Source of the DNA: an uncultured Clostridia bacterium
GTDB taxonomy: Bacteria > Bacillota > Clostridia > UBA1381
Reading direction: 5' to 3'
NCBI GenBank assembly: GCA_934476675.1
Contig: CAKSOE010000015.1
Coordinates: forward strand, 1 to 60,241
Length of the DNA stretch: 60,241 bases
The number at the start of each line of letters is the position of its first letter. Positions within the stretch are counted from its first letter, which is position 1. Under the pieces are notes generated by a model. It was given only the letters and a program-made list of their open reading frames with translations, was not told where the DNA came from and did no database searches. A program made the translations under genes and the position numbers. Positions 1 to 8,220 of the stretch are shown here, piece by piece.

Positions 1-20
1 CAAAATTTGGGCTGAAACAC

Positions 21-50
21 AAAAAATCGCTTGATCTCAAGCGATTTTTC
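21..50. terminator. Terminator-like hairpin at left edge
   Basis: A perfect 13-bp inverted repeat (arms 22-34 and 37-49) has A-runs on the left and T-runs on the right, so it could end transcription in either direction. The inner GATC is self-complementary, so the real loop is a few bases wider. It probably ends a gene outside the window to the left. Confidence 0.6.
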
Positions 51-295
51 TTGTATCAACTTTATTGTTGACCTATGGACGAGGTGAACCTTATAGATAT
101 CCGATGAAAATTAGAATTTTCATTACACGCAAGCCCATGCGGCGTAAGGCTTTGTATATTCTTTCGAATTTTCCAAAAATCACAGCAAGTTCTTTTACTA
201 TCAAATTTGTGATTTTGTTCAATATCTCAAATTATTAAAACTTATCTAAAATAACACCCGGAATAACTGAGCTGCTTAATGCACGTTATATTCTT
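51..295. other. Non-coding stretch, no gene seen
   Basis: These bases lie between the left-edge hairpin and the end of the first gene. A plus-strand frame is open across part of it, but it has no ribosome binding site and its residue composition is not protein-like. It may be an intergenic repeat or the flank of the mobile element. I recognise nothing definite in it. Confidence 0.4.
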
Positions 296-1057
296 CTACT
301 CGTTCAAGATTATCTCTTCAAAATTGTCCACTTCATCTTTTTCAATCAAATTTAAAATTTCCAATAACTGCTTTGAAACTACTGAGTAATCTTCTATAAT
401 TCTTTTAAGTATAAAAGCAGGCTGCATTTTTAAATTAATGTCAAAATCGCTCATTACTCCTACATTTGGAGAATTTCTATGTGTCATTTTATTCCTTTGC
501 TCATTAACAAATTTATGATTTCCTTTCCATTCTCCCTCACAATCTGTATTATCTTCTTCAATAATATATTTATGTATCTCTCTTGCCTTTTCTTTAAATT
601 TCTCATTTATTTCCCTGTCGGGGTTAAATATTTGGTTATAATATACCTGTGTTTTATCAATTTCAATATTATAGTATAATCTATAGAACTGAGCTAACAA
701 ATCCCATAAAATAGATGTTCTAAACAACGCATTTTCAATATAATAATACGTGTTTTGTTGCTCTATTGTACTTTCGTCAAACAAGCTGAATTCATTGAAT
801 GCATCTGAATATGCAAGCTCGATAGCTTTACAAAATGAAATTTTTATTTTATAGTCTAAATCTCTTAATGTATCGTAAAGAGTTTTATATTCCATTAGTT
901 TACTAAAAGGCGCAGGTCCAAGGGCTTCTTTACCAGATACGACTCCAAAAACATATCTATCTTCTCCATACATCAATTTAAAACGGCGTTTATGGTATTG
1001 AACATCATTTATAATATCTAATAAATACTTGATTTCTTCATTTGCTTGATTCGACAT
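296..1057 (-). CDS. HEPN-domain protein, likely defence or toxin partner
   Basis: A 253-aa protein, mostly helical and with no signal peptide. Near its C-terminus it carries RNKMTH (R188 to H193), an R-X4-H motif typical of HEPN domains, which in many defence and toxin systems form metal-independent RNases. The start has a GAGG box seven bases before ATG. It lies 25 bp downstream of an Abi_2 gene that carries its own R-X4-H motif, so the two probably share a transcript and may act together. I cannot assign a named family; a Cthe_2314-like HEPN protein is one possibility. RNase activity is inferred from the motif only. Confidence 0.6.
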   Translation of the reverse strand: MSNQANEEIKYLLDIINDVQYHKRRFKLMYGEDRYVFGVVSGKEALGPAPFSKLMEYKTLYDTLRDLDYKIKISFCKAIELAYSDAFNEFSLFDESTIEQQNTYYYIENALFRTSILWDLLAQFYRLYYNIEIDKTQVYYNQIFNPDREINEKFKEKAREIHKYIIEEDNTDCEGEWKGNHKFVNEQRNKMTHRNSPNVGVMSDFDINLKMQPAFILKRIIEDYSVVSKQLLEILNLIEKDEVDNFEEIILNE

Positions 1058-1082
1058 ATTTATACCTCACTGAACCTAACAT

Positions 1083-1955
1083 TTATTTAATAAGTATTTC
1101 CTTCCAATTTTCAGGGAATCCCATTGCCTCAATCTTTACATGGGAATATTTATCAAGAAGGTTTTCAACTGCGTCAACAAAATCCTTCCAATGTCTATCA
1201 TCTGGTAAAACATGCTTCAGGCAAAGCAAGGTTGCAAATACTCTCATACTGCTTATTCCTTGTTTGCTGTACTGCCTATACAATGCCGGAGTTTTAGCAA
1301 GCTTCACATTATATAGTCTGCCATAGTGTGCACATATATTTCTTACAAAGGCTATATGCTCAATCCAGCTTTCTAAGTATGTATATCCCACTCCATATGT
1401 TTTAGCAATTGCTTTTTTATCTTCACTCTTCATATTTTTATAAAATTTTGACAAAGTTCCAAAGCTAAATAATTCAACAATTGCATATAGTGGAAGGTTT
1501 CCTGTTTCATAATTATTTTGAAAATTCTTTACGAAAGGAGCCTTTCGATTTCTCGCCACTTCATCTTCTACATCTTTTAAGAATCCCTCATGGTATGTTG
1601 CATCTTGGAAATTAGAAGCATCTTCATATCCGAATATGCCATATTTACACGAGAAATAATTTGATATTCTGCAACGAAGATTGATTTCTACCTTTTCCAC
1701 TTGGGCAAATATTGCCTGTCTGAAATTAGCATTGAATAAATACAATTTTTTTATTTCATCAAAGGTTACACCTTCATTATATATATCATTTCTTTTCTTC
1801 AGTCCAATACTAAATCCTTTTATCAATCTGAAATATGATATGTCATTCAAAAAGTCTTTCGCTTCATCTTCATTATCAATTATGAGTCCAAGATTCTTTA
1901 AGTTTTCTATCTGCTCTTCTGCCGTCATCGGCGGCTGATGTTTCTTTAGTTCCAT
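1083..1955 (-). CDS. Abi_2 (AbiD/AbiF-type) abortive infection protein
   Basis: A 290-aa cytoplasmic protein of the Abi_2 family. The N-terminal half has the family pattern (a short helical start, then an ISYFRLIKGF-like segment and EKVEINLR), and RNICAH (R205 to H210) is the HEPN R-X4-H motif near residue 205. Family members abort phage infection, probably by cutting RNA. The reading frame is open 15 codons further upstream, but that ATG (2000) lies inside a stem-loop; the ATG at 1955 has GGAAG eight bases ahead and begins the conserved region, so I use it. A consensus promoter and a hairpin leader RNA precede it, and a second HEPN gene follows. Confidence 0.85.
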   Translation of the reverse strand: MELKKHQPPMTAEEQIENLKNLGLIIDNEDEAKDFLNDISYFRLIKGFSIGLKKRNDIYNEGVTFDEIKKLYLFNANFRQAIFAQVEKVEINLRCRISNYFSCKYGIFGYEDASNFQDATYHEGFLKDVEDEVARNRKAPFVKNFQNNYETGNLPLYAIVELFSFGTLSKFYKNMKSEDKKAIAKTYGVGYTYLESWIEHIAFVRNICAHYGRLYNVKLAKTPALYRQYSKQGISSMRVFATLLCLKHVLPDDRHWKDFVDAVENLLDKYSHVKIEAMGFPENWKEILIK

Positions 1956-1982
1956 AGTTTCAACTTCCGCATAAATTAAATG

Positions 1983-2027
1983 ACCCGACGTGGTCCGCAT
2001 CGTTGAGAGGCGTGTCGGGTTCTGTTA
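1983..2027 (-). ncRNA. Candidate abiF-type leader or antitoxin RNA
   Basis: The arms 1983-1989 and 2014-2020 (ACCCGAC and its complement) form a 7-bp stem that encloses a 24-base loop. It lies 28 bases upstream of the Abi_2 start and 6-13 bases after a consensus promoter, so it is almost certainly transcribed as the 5' end of the Abi message. From memory, a conserved structured RNA (the 'abiF' motif) occurs upstream of Abi_2 genes; this stem fits its position, but I have not compared it with a model. Limits are approximate. Confidence 0.5.
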
Positions 2028-2032
2028 ACATT

Positions 2033-2061
2033 ATTATACGCTAAAATTACGAATTTGTCAA
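2033..2061 (-). promoter_or_regulatory. Consensus sigma-A promoter for Abi operon
   Basis: On the minus strand, TTGACA (2056-2061) and TATAAT (2033-2038) are separated by exactly 17 bases, a perfect match to the housekeeping consensus. Transcription should start near 2026, just before the hairpin RNA and the Abi_2 gene. Such strength suggests constitutive expression of the RNA. Confidence 0.85.
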
Positions 2062-2197
2062 TATAAATTTAGCTTTTTATAAAATTCTCCATATTGCACA
2101 AATACCTTGCATACATCTCATTGTTTTACTAAGCTCTAATCAATCTACTCGACTTATCGAAGCAACTCTGATATGTCCACTTCAAGGTTGTTTAAAT

Positions 2198-2340
2198 TCA
2201 ATTGTAACCGCTTTCGGATTCCATGTACCGTTTTATAATTTTCTTAAAGAATTCAATATCAAGCGCCTGCTTCATATGTGCATCAAATTCTGGATATATT
2301 TCCGGTTTCCTTTCCTCGTACAGCGCAACGCAATAATGTT
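2198..2340 (-). pseudogene. C-terminal remnant of a recombinase-linked gene
   Basis: A minus-strand frame ending at a TGA (2198-2200) encodes about 43 residues that align without gaps to the C-terminus of the intact gene at 4624-5364. Both share an RKP-IY-EFD-HM core followed by SIEFFK-like or DIEFFK-like residues and end within a few residues of each other. An in-frame TAA lies just upstream, and no start or N-terminal part is visible. It is a decayed paralogue, probably left by an earlier related mobile element. The rest of the 1956-2550 gap (after the leader RNA and promoter) shows no gene. Confidence 0.7.
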
Positions 2341-2550
2341 ATAGCCACACATTTATTACTCTCATTCTTACAATAAGAACCCAGTATAATTATTTTATCA
2401 TTTTTATACTACACATATTTTCTAAATCAATGCTCGTAAAAAGTACAAAAAAATCAACATTTTTCTACCATAAATATCCACATGGCTGTTACAATTCTGT
2501 TTATAAGTCATCCCCTCATGGCAAAAAACAAGAAATTGCCCTCAAAACAT

Positions 2551-2925
2551 CTATATATCTACATACATATACGATTGAGGAGCTACAGTTATATTGAATT
2601 CCGATAATTCTTTGGGGGGCTCAAAAACCTCAACTTTTCCCAACTTGTAAGCATGTGCAGTCTTACAACCCTTAAAGTACTCACGATATTTTCTTCTGCT
2701 AATCCCAGCTTCATTTTTTGTCTGTTCCCACAGAGTTGATGGTGCTGCACTTAATGTATTGCATATTTCAACTTTTGCCACCACTTTCATTACCGGAGAT
2801 GTACTATAAACAATCATTATGCTGCTCTCGGTTTGTGCCAAACGTTTTCTATATTCATATTTTTTTGTACCGGCGAGTATTTTGGCGACATATTCCGGTT
2901 TTATTGATAGAAGAATTGCTTTCAA
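2551..2925 (-). CDS. ASCH-domain protein
   Basis: A 124-aa protein. Its start, with a ready-made pattern SIKPEYVAKILAGTKKYEYRKR split over residues 6-28, is the classic opening of the ASCH/PUA-like fold, followed by a short beta-rich core and an IVYSTSP-like strand. ASCH proteins are thought to bind RNA or modified bases and are often linked to toxin-antitoxin or RNA-processing loci. It appears to start at TTG with GGGGGTG just ahead. It lies 16 bp downstream of the PIN-GNAT fusion gene on the same strand, so the two probably form one operon, with this as the small partner. Its role as antitoxin or effector is inference. Confidence 0.75.
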   Translation of the reverse strand: MKAILLSIKPEYVAKILAGTKKYEYRKRLAQTESSIMIVYSTSPVMKVVAKVEICNTLSAAPSTLWEQTKNEAGISRRKYREYFKGCKTAHAYKLGKVEVFEPPKELSEFNITVAPQSYMYVDI

Positions 2926-2941
2926 TCTCGCACCCCCGCAA

Positions 2942-4459
2942 CTATATATACTTTATTTGTGTTTCAGAGTCTTTAACAATTTGGTTGTATTGTTCATCCG
3001 TCAATTGCATAAATGACCGTGGTCCGTTAGGTGCCGGAACAATATCATGATTCCAAAGATACTCTAAATTCAATCGTTTTGTCATACTTTTAACAAATAT
3101 GAATTTCAATATCTTTAAATTATACCTATGCCCACTCCAAAATTTTTTTAATTCTTCCGTTGAGAATACACTTCTGTTTTGACATATATTAAGCAATTCC
3201 TCCTGTGTGTGAATGTTTTTAATAACTTCATCAACTATTGCTACAGTAGTAATAACAGATGTATATTTTTTATATGTACCCTCATCACCCATTCGATAAA
3301 ACAAAATTAAATCTCCAGGTCTTACCCCATTATCCGGTGCCCATGAAATATAAACTTTTTGCAACGCATATCTATGAGGTTCTCTACCCATAAAATCAAT
3401 TTTATTTTCATTGTTTAATTTTGAATCCGGTAACAATGTAGTATGGTACTTAGGTAATATTGGTAAAATGAATTTATTGCACTCATATTGAATATTCGGG
3501 AAATTCTTTCGTGTTGAAAATTCTGGAATAATAATTTTCATTTTTTTAACAAGAACTCGCTCTTTTTTTCCCAGACCTATTTTTACACCATAATCAACAA
3601 ACCCCCATCTCTTTAATAACGCTACCAAAGCCGAGAGTTCTTCCCTATCCGTATATAATGTCACATAAATTTCATCTACATTTCGTTGCACTGCATTATC
3701 AAATATTATTTTTATAAATCTTTCACCCAACCTAAAGCCCGTAGATTCAACTTTAAATGTCCCCACTTTTAACCGACGCATAGGCTTAAATGGTGGCATT
3801 ATATCTGAATAGTTTTCATCGCCATCTTCTGTTTTTAGATACAAAAAGCCAAGTATCTTTCCTTCGTCTGTATTGCATATATACGCTTCCTCGTCGCACT
3901 TTCGAGCAAACCATTCATTAAATCCTTGATAGTCTATACGAAAGCTATCAAAAAATGAATCGTTTATGTCTATATTCCCAAAATACTCTTTTTCAACTGC
4001 AAGCATTTTGTATTCAATAAGATCAGGATTCTCTGCAGTGGCAAAACCAATAAAAGAGTTTATTGAAAATACCCTATTTCCTAATCCAAGTCTTTGCGCC
4101 TTATTTCGCAACTTACGATCTTCTGTAACCAAAACATCGACCCTATTCGAATATACTTCAAATAGAAGGTAATTATCAATTCTGTCATTTTCCGATTTTT
4201 CAGGGAAATTGAGTCGCTGTTTAAAAGCTTCATCCGGCTCTTTTATTGTCTTTAATGTTTCATATGCATCTAACTTTACTGCAATGGTATCTTGTGTTTG
4301 AGAATCCTTATATTTCTGTATTTCTCTTATTGAATAAGGATGTACTATCTTTGTACACCTCATTTTATCTAACCATCTAAAAAGATGCCCAATACTATAA
4401 TTTGTTACTTTTTTATTTTCTCTATGGATTATTATGTTGGTATCCAATAAAACTCTCAT
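2942..4459 (-). CDS. PIN-GNAT-PUA-like three-domain fusion protein
   Basis: A 505-aa protein that reads as three parts. Residues 1-130 are a PIN nuclease domain: LLDTNIII with D6, then E46, D92 or D95, and D114 in VTEDRKL, the usual acidic metal-binding set. Residues about 150-310 resemble a GNAT acetyltransferase, with a beta-strand GKILGFLYL, an ESTGFRLGERF stretch where the acetyl-CoA loop should be, and a final LKRWGFVDYGV. The C-terminal part (about 340-490) is PUA/EVE/ASCH-like, with VRPGDLILFYRMG and LWNHDIVP. PIN domains cut RNA and GNATs can acetylate tRNA or proteins, so a toxin-like role is likely. It leads an operon with the ASCH gene. Confidence 0.7.
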   Translation of the reverse strand: MRVLLDTNIIIHRENKKVTNYSIGHLFRWLDKMRCTKIVHPYSIREIQKYKDSQTQDTIAVKLDAYETLKTIKEPDEAFKQRLNFPEKSENDRIDNYLLFEVYSNRVDVLVTEDRKLRNKAQRLGLGNRVFSINSFIGFATAENPDLIEYKMLAVEKEYFGNIDINDSFFDSFRIDYQGFNEWFARKCDEEAYICNTDEGKILGFLYLKTEDGDENYSDIMPPFKPMRRLKVGTFKVESTGFRLGERFIKIIFDNAVQRNVDEIYVTLYTDREELSALVALLKRWGFVDYGVKIGLGKKERVLVKKMKIIIPEFSTRKNFPNIQYECNKFILPILPKYHTTLLPDSKLNNENKIDFMGREPHRYALQKVYISWAPDNGVRPGDLILFYRMGDEGTYKKYTSVITTVAIVDEVIKNIHTQEELLNICQNRSVFSTEELKKFWSGHRYNLKILKFIFVKSMTKRLNLEYLWNHDIVPAPNGPRSFMQLTDEQYNQIVKDSETQIKYI

Positions 4460-4484
4460 AGTTAAAATTCTCCCTCGTGAATAT

Positions 4485-4512
4485 AATATACCTCCACTTA
4501 CGCCTTGTTCAA
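4485..4512 (-). promoter_or_regulatory. Likely promoter of PIN-GNAT/ASCH operon
   Basis: On the minus strand, TTGAAC (4507-4512) and TATATT (4485-4490) are spaced by 16 bases and lie 26 bases before the ATG at 4459. A GAGGGAG ribosome site follows. The hexamers are near consensus but the surrounding DNA is AT-rich, so the exact -10 is uncertain (TATTAT two bases downstream is an alternative). Confidence 0.5.
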
Positions 4513-4623
4513 GTCAAAATTATAATATTATAAAACACTTAAGTTTTCTATATTTAATTTCTAAAATCATTATAACACATTTTCCGACAAATTACAATCC
4601 ACAAAGTCCACAAAATTCCAGTC

Positions 4624-5364
4624 TCATTCCCGCAGATACTGAACTATCAGTCTTTTGAAAAATTCAATACTAAAAAGTTGGCGCATGTGGTCATCAAATT
4701 CAAGATAGATTCCCGGCTTTCTATCCTTATGTATAACAACATCATAAAAATATTTTTTGAATAATCTTTTTGTAGATTCCTCGCTGTTCCGTGTTGCAGG
4801 AATATACCTGTTCATCTCATGCCGTATTTCTTCCGGTTTGATTTTTGTCTCGACTATTCTATAAAGTATTCCGCCAATCATATCGGATATATACTTCTTC
4901 GTATCTGTGTTTATATCTATCCTCGGCAGAAGAACACAAATGTTATTTCCTTTAAATCTAACATCATGTTCCCTGCATCCACTGTATGCCGGAATTTCCG
5001 CAGCTTTAATCTCATATTCGCTTTCTATACAGGTTTCCAGCATACACTTATCTTCACATTCGTCCAAAACCGCCTCAAATTCGGCTTTGGTTATCTGCTG
5101 TGTCATTTCCTCATTTGCCTCGGAATAACTGCCACAAATGCTTGCAAATTCGTACAATGCTTCTGCCACTTCATCTGCGTCATCGGCAGACGATAAATAG
5201 GCAGACAAAAGAGTAATATTATCATTATCTACACAGCCTGCAACTTCATCTTTTAACTTACTGCACTGTTCTTCTGCATCATCTTGCAAATATAAATTTT
5301 TGCAGAACTCATCTATTGCACCCAATAATTCAGACATCGTCTGCGCTTCAAGTATTTTCATCAT
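4624..5364 (-). CDS. Unknown protein next to recombinases
   Basis: A 246-aa protein I do not recognise. The first half is acidic and helical, rich in Glu, Asp and Cys; the C-terminal third is more basic (KRLFKKYFYDVV, EFFKRLIVQYLRE). There is no signal peptide or membrane segment. The frame is open to 5388, but AGGAGG sits eight bases before the ATG at 5364, so I use that start. It follows a 71-aa gene and a large serine recombinase on the same strand. A decayed copy of its C-terminus lies at 2198-2340, so it is probably a standard passenger of this type of element rather than host DNA. Confidence 0.6.
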   Translation of the reverse strand: MMKILEAQTMSELLGAIDEFCKNLYLQDDAEEQCSKLKDEVAGCVDNDNITLLSAYLSSADDADEVAEALYEFASICGSYSEANEEMTQQITKAEFEAVLDECEDKCMLETCIESEYEIKAAEIPAYSGCREHDVRFKGNNICVLLPRIDINTDTKKYISDMIGGILYRIVETKIKPEEIRHEMNRYIPATRNSEESTKRLFKKYFYDVVIHKDRKPGIYLEFDDHMRQLFSIEFFKRLIVQYLRE

Positions 5365-5422
5365 TACCAAAACCTCCTTTTTCCGCAAATTAAAAAATCC
5401 GCCGGTTCAGACGGACTTTTGC

Positions 5423-5638
5423 TTATTTTCTTTTGAATAATTCCTTTATGTATTCATATTCATAAACATTCAGGCTCTTTGCATTTTCAATCATCTCTCG
5501 CATTTCTTCATCAATTATATCTTTTTGAATAGCTATATCAATAATACCTTTACTGCTGAGTGCCATTCTTTTATCCTTAAATACCACGTAATCAGTTGTT
5601 GAACGGTCATATCGTATTATCAACTCATAGTAGTTCAT
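5423..5638 (-). CDS. Small unknown protein after recombinase
   Basis: A 71-aa acidic, helical protein (MNYYELIIRYD...ELFKRK) of no family I recognise. It starts three bases after the recombinase stop codon, so translation is probably coupled. The likely job is something small tied to integration, such as a directionality or accessory factor, but the sequence gives no direct support for that. Confidence 0.5.
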   Translation of the reverse strand: MNYYELIIRYDRSTTDYVVFKDKRMALSSKGIIDIAIQKDIIDEEMREMIENAKSLNVYEYEYIKELFKRK

Positions 5639-5641
5639 AGC

Positions 5642-7267
5642 CTATATCTCAACCTCTACCGTTACAGTCCCAAACAGCGTAACCGATATTTTCTCCTCAG
5701 ACAGTATTTTCACTTCCGTAACCGCAATCCGAGTCATATTATCGTCATACTCCGTCATCTTTCCGGGCATAGCGGATATTGTATCATAGATTTCCCGGAG
5801 TCTGCCGCCGCTTTCTTTTTCCATTTGGCTGTTTACCTCTGCTATGTTCAGCTTTTCCTGCAATGCTTTGATTTTTTCGTACTCATCACGGCATTTTGCG
5901 GTTATATCGGCACGGCTTTCCCGATTTTTCACACCATCAGCTACCATCTGAAGGATATCTTCATTTTTGTCATCAATCTCTTTTTTCAGGCTGATTATCT
6001 CTTTATGAGAATCCGGTGCCGCCAGTATTTCCGCAATGCTCCCGTTTAGCAGTGACTGGATTTTTTCTTTGCCGTCAATCATGCTGTTCATAGCCTTTAC
6101 TATCCCTGTATGCAATCTTTCCTCATCTATTGTCGGCGATGTTCCGCAGGCATCTTTTCCGTTTGTCAGTCGGTTTACACATCGCCATACAATACGTTTC
6201 CCATTCGCCGTCCAGGTGGTTCGCCTATATTGACTTCCGCAGTCTCCGCAGATAACCAAGCCGGTCAATGCATACTTACTGCTGTACCTACCCTTTTTCA
6301 TCATGTTCATATCAGTGGCTGACTTGATATTATTCCGCTTTGCAATAACCACCTGTACCTTATCCCATACCTCTCTCGGTATGATCGGCTTATGGTGGTT
6401 CTTTACAAGGTACATTGGAAGTTCACCGTTGTTTTTCGCAACTTTTTTACTGAACAAATCCACTACATATGATTTTTGCATCAGCACATCACCCTTGTAT
6501 TTTTCATTTGTCAGTATGCCTCTTATCGTAGCTTTCGACCACGCCGTACTCCCTTTTGCAGTCTTATATCCGTTTTCTTCAAGATATTTTGACAATTTTG
6601 GTAGACTCCAGCCTTCGAGAAATTTATAGTATATCAGCTCTATTATTTTTGCTTCCTCCGGCACTACTTCAGGTTCGTTATCCTTTCCCCTGCAATAGCC
6701 GAGGATTTGACCGTATTGCATAGGTACCTTGCCTGACTTATATCCGAATCGTTTACCCATTCTGACATTATCGCTTATTGACTCGCTCTCTGCCTGTGCG
6801 AATACACCATACATATCAAGTATCATTTCACTTGTCATCTTGCTTGTGTCAATATTTTCTTTCTCGAATATCACGGCAACATTCAAGGCTTTAAGTTCAC
6901 GGACGTATTTAATCGTGTCCGCAACATTTCTCGAAAATCTCGATATTGACTTTGTTATGATAACATCGACTTTTCCGTCTCGGCATAAGTTTATGAGTTT
7001 TAAGAACTCATCTCTTTTCTTTGCCATAACCCCGGTGATCCCCTCGTCGGCAAATATCCCCACGAGTTTCCAATCGGCATTTTGCTTAATTTTATTAGTG
7101 TAGTGTTCTATCTGATTCCGATAACTCGTAAGCTGTTCTTCGTCATCCGTACTCACTCGGCAATATGCTGCTACACGAAGTTTTTTCTTTCTTGTCTTAT
7201 GCGTTTTTTCTGTTATTGTTGCCGGTATTACAATGACCTCCGGCAGCACTGCGGTTTGTGAGTTCAT
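5642..7267 (-). CDS. Large serine recombinase
   Basis: A 541-aa site-specific recombinase. Residues 30-180 are the resolvase catalytic domain: AAYCRVSTD with nucleophile S39, then ITKSISRFSRN and the EKENIDT segment. Residues about 190-300 are the 'recombinase' DNA-binding domain, followed by a zinc ribbon (CGDCGSQY...C...C, about 335-375) and a coiled-coil tail. Enzymes of this type cut att sites with 2-bp staggered breaks and integrate or excise elements without accessory homology. AAGGAG lies nine bases before the ATG. It is the last of three tandem recombinase-family genes and the most likely integrase or one subunit of it. Confidence 0.95.
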   Translation of the reverse strand: MNSQTAVLPEVIVIPATITEKTHKTRKKKLRVAAYCRVSTDDEEQLTSYRNQIEHYTNKIKQNADWKLVGIFADEGITGVMAKKRDEFLKLINLCRDGKVDVIITKSISRFSRNVADTIKYVRELKALNVAVIFEKENIDTSKMTSEMILDMYGVFAQAESESISDNVRMGKRFGYKSGKVPMQYGQILGYCRGKDNEPEVVPEEAKIIELIYYKFLEGWSLPKLSKYLEENGYKTAKGSTAWSKATIRGILTNEKYKGDVLMQKSYVVDLFSKKVAKNNGELPMYLVKNHHKPIIPREVWDKVQVVIAKRNNIKSATDMNMMKKGRYSSKYALTGLVICGDCGSQYRRTTWTANGKRIVWRCVNRLTNGKDACGTSPTIDEERLHTGIVKAMNSMIDGKEKIQSLLNGSIAEILAAPDSHKEIISLKKEIDDKNEDILQMVADGVKNRESRADITAKCRDEYEKIKALQEKLNIAEVNSQMEKESGGRLREIYDTISAMPGKMTEYDDNMTRIAVTEVKILSEEKISVTLFGTVTVEVEI

Positions 7268-7346
7268 ACCTTTTATCTCCTTTCACATATTCTTTATTTA
7301 ACTGTTTAGTCATTCCAACCCTTATATAGATTGCATAGTTTTTCAT
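7197..7346 (-). CDS. Possible vestigial recombinase N-terminus
   Basis: A 49-codon frame starts three bases after the preceding gene. Its first residues, MKNYAIYIRVGMTKQL, look like the beta-1 strand of a serine recombinase (normally YxRVS), but the catalytic Ser is Gly and the frame soon overlaps the downstream recombinase by 71 bases. It may be a decayed catalytic start or chance. No clear ribosome site precedes it. Confidence 0.25.
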   Translation of the reverse strand: MKNYAIYIRVGMTKQLNKEYVKGDKRYELTNRSAAGGHCNTGNNNRKNA

Positions 7347-7349
7347 GGT

Positions 7350-8219
7350 TTAAGCCTGCCTTTCAAATATTTTGCCATTTATGAGCGTAATTGTTGCAGA
7401 TTTATCCGGCATTATTTTTATGGTTTTTATTATCTGATTCACTATTTTCCCGTCTACTTTATCACTTTTCGGATACATAGCCATCGTCTTTTCTATTTCT
7501 GTTGTCACGGCACTATTGTCCGCTGTTTTGCAATGTTTGAACCATAGCTCTGCCAGCTCAGTTATTTGGGATACTCCCTCTCCCATTTCTGTGTCAGTAG
7601 ATTCTATCATATTTTTTACATCTCGTGTTTTCTGTGAAATTTCCGGTTTTTCCTCCATCAGTGCCGTATAATCTGTTTTTATAATTTCTGTATCTGCCGC
7701 TATGTCATTTAGAAGGTGCGCCATCATTGTATCGAATCTATCTTGATTCAACACGTGCTTATGTCCCTCACAATCTGGATTGCTGCATTTCCAGAAAATC
7801 TTTCGTTTCTCCCCGGAGCATGAGTGTCTTCTGATCATCATTCCTTCGCATATTCCGCACCTTGCTTTATTATGATAGGCATCAAGCCTTTCCTTGGTTT
7901 TTTCATCAAGTTTCGGCACTTTATCCTCTTTGCAATTTTTTGCAAGCTTGAATGTTTCAGGCGGTATTATGACCGGGTATCCCTTATCACCGATATATTT
8001 TTTATTGTCTAATATCCTTTTTACTATATTTTTATCCCAATCTCTACCGTCGCTTGCATAGCTGATGCCTGCCATATTCAGTCGTTCTTGTATATTTTTC
8101 AGCGATTCGCCTTGTACATACAAGCTGAATATATTTTTAACCACTTCCGCCTCTCGTTCTATTATCCTTATTTCACCATTGGCTATCTCATATCCGAACG
8201 GCATATATCTGTTTGCCAT
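7350..8219 (-). CDS. Recombinase-family protein lacking catalytic domain
   Basis: A 289-aa protein that begins directly in the 'recombinase' DNA-binding domain (MANRYMPFGYEIANGE, then a REAEVVKNIFSLY helix and DNKKYIGD), followed by a zinc ribbon (CGICEGMMIRRH...CSNPDC) and a helical tail. The whole serine-nucleophile domain is missing, yet the gene has GGAGG eight bases before ATG and an intact frame, so it is probably a genuine short gene rather than a broken one. It starts one base after the upstream recombinase stop. It may bind att DNA and modulate synapsis or direction. Such short partners accompany full recombinases in Clostridia elements. Confidence 0.85.
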   Translation of the reverse strand: MANRYMPFGYEIANGEIRIIEREAEVVKNIFSLYVQGESLKNIQERLNMAGISYASDGRDWDKNIVKRILDNKKYIGDKGYPVIIPPETFKLAKNCKEDKVPKLDEKTKERLDAYHNKARCGICEGMMIRRHSCSGEKRKIFWKCSNPDCEGHKHVLNQDRFDTMMAHLLNDIAADTEIIKTDYTALMEEKPEISQKTRDVKNMIESTDTEMGEGVSQITELAELWFKHCKTADNSAVTTEIEKTMAMYPKSDKVDGKIVNQIIKTIKIMPDKSATITLINGKIFERQA

Positions 8220-8220
8220 C

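Noticed and set aside
1..295. Plus-strand open frame at the left edge as a gene remnant
   Set aside because: No ribosome site, no recognizable family and no start; similar translated repeats are known to be spurious.
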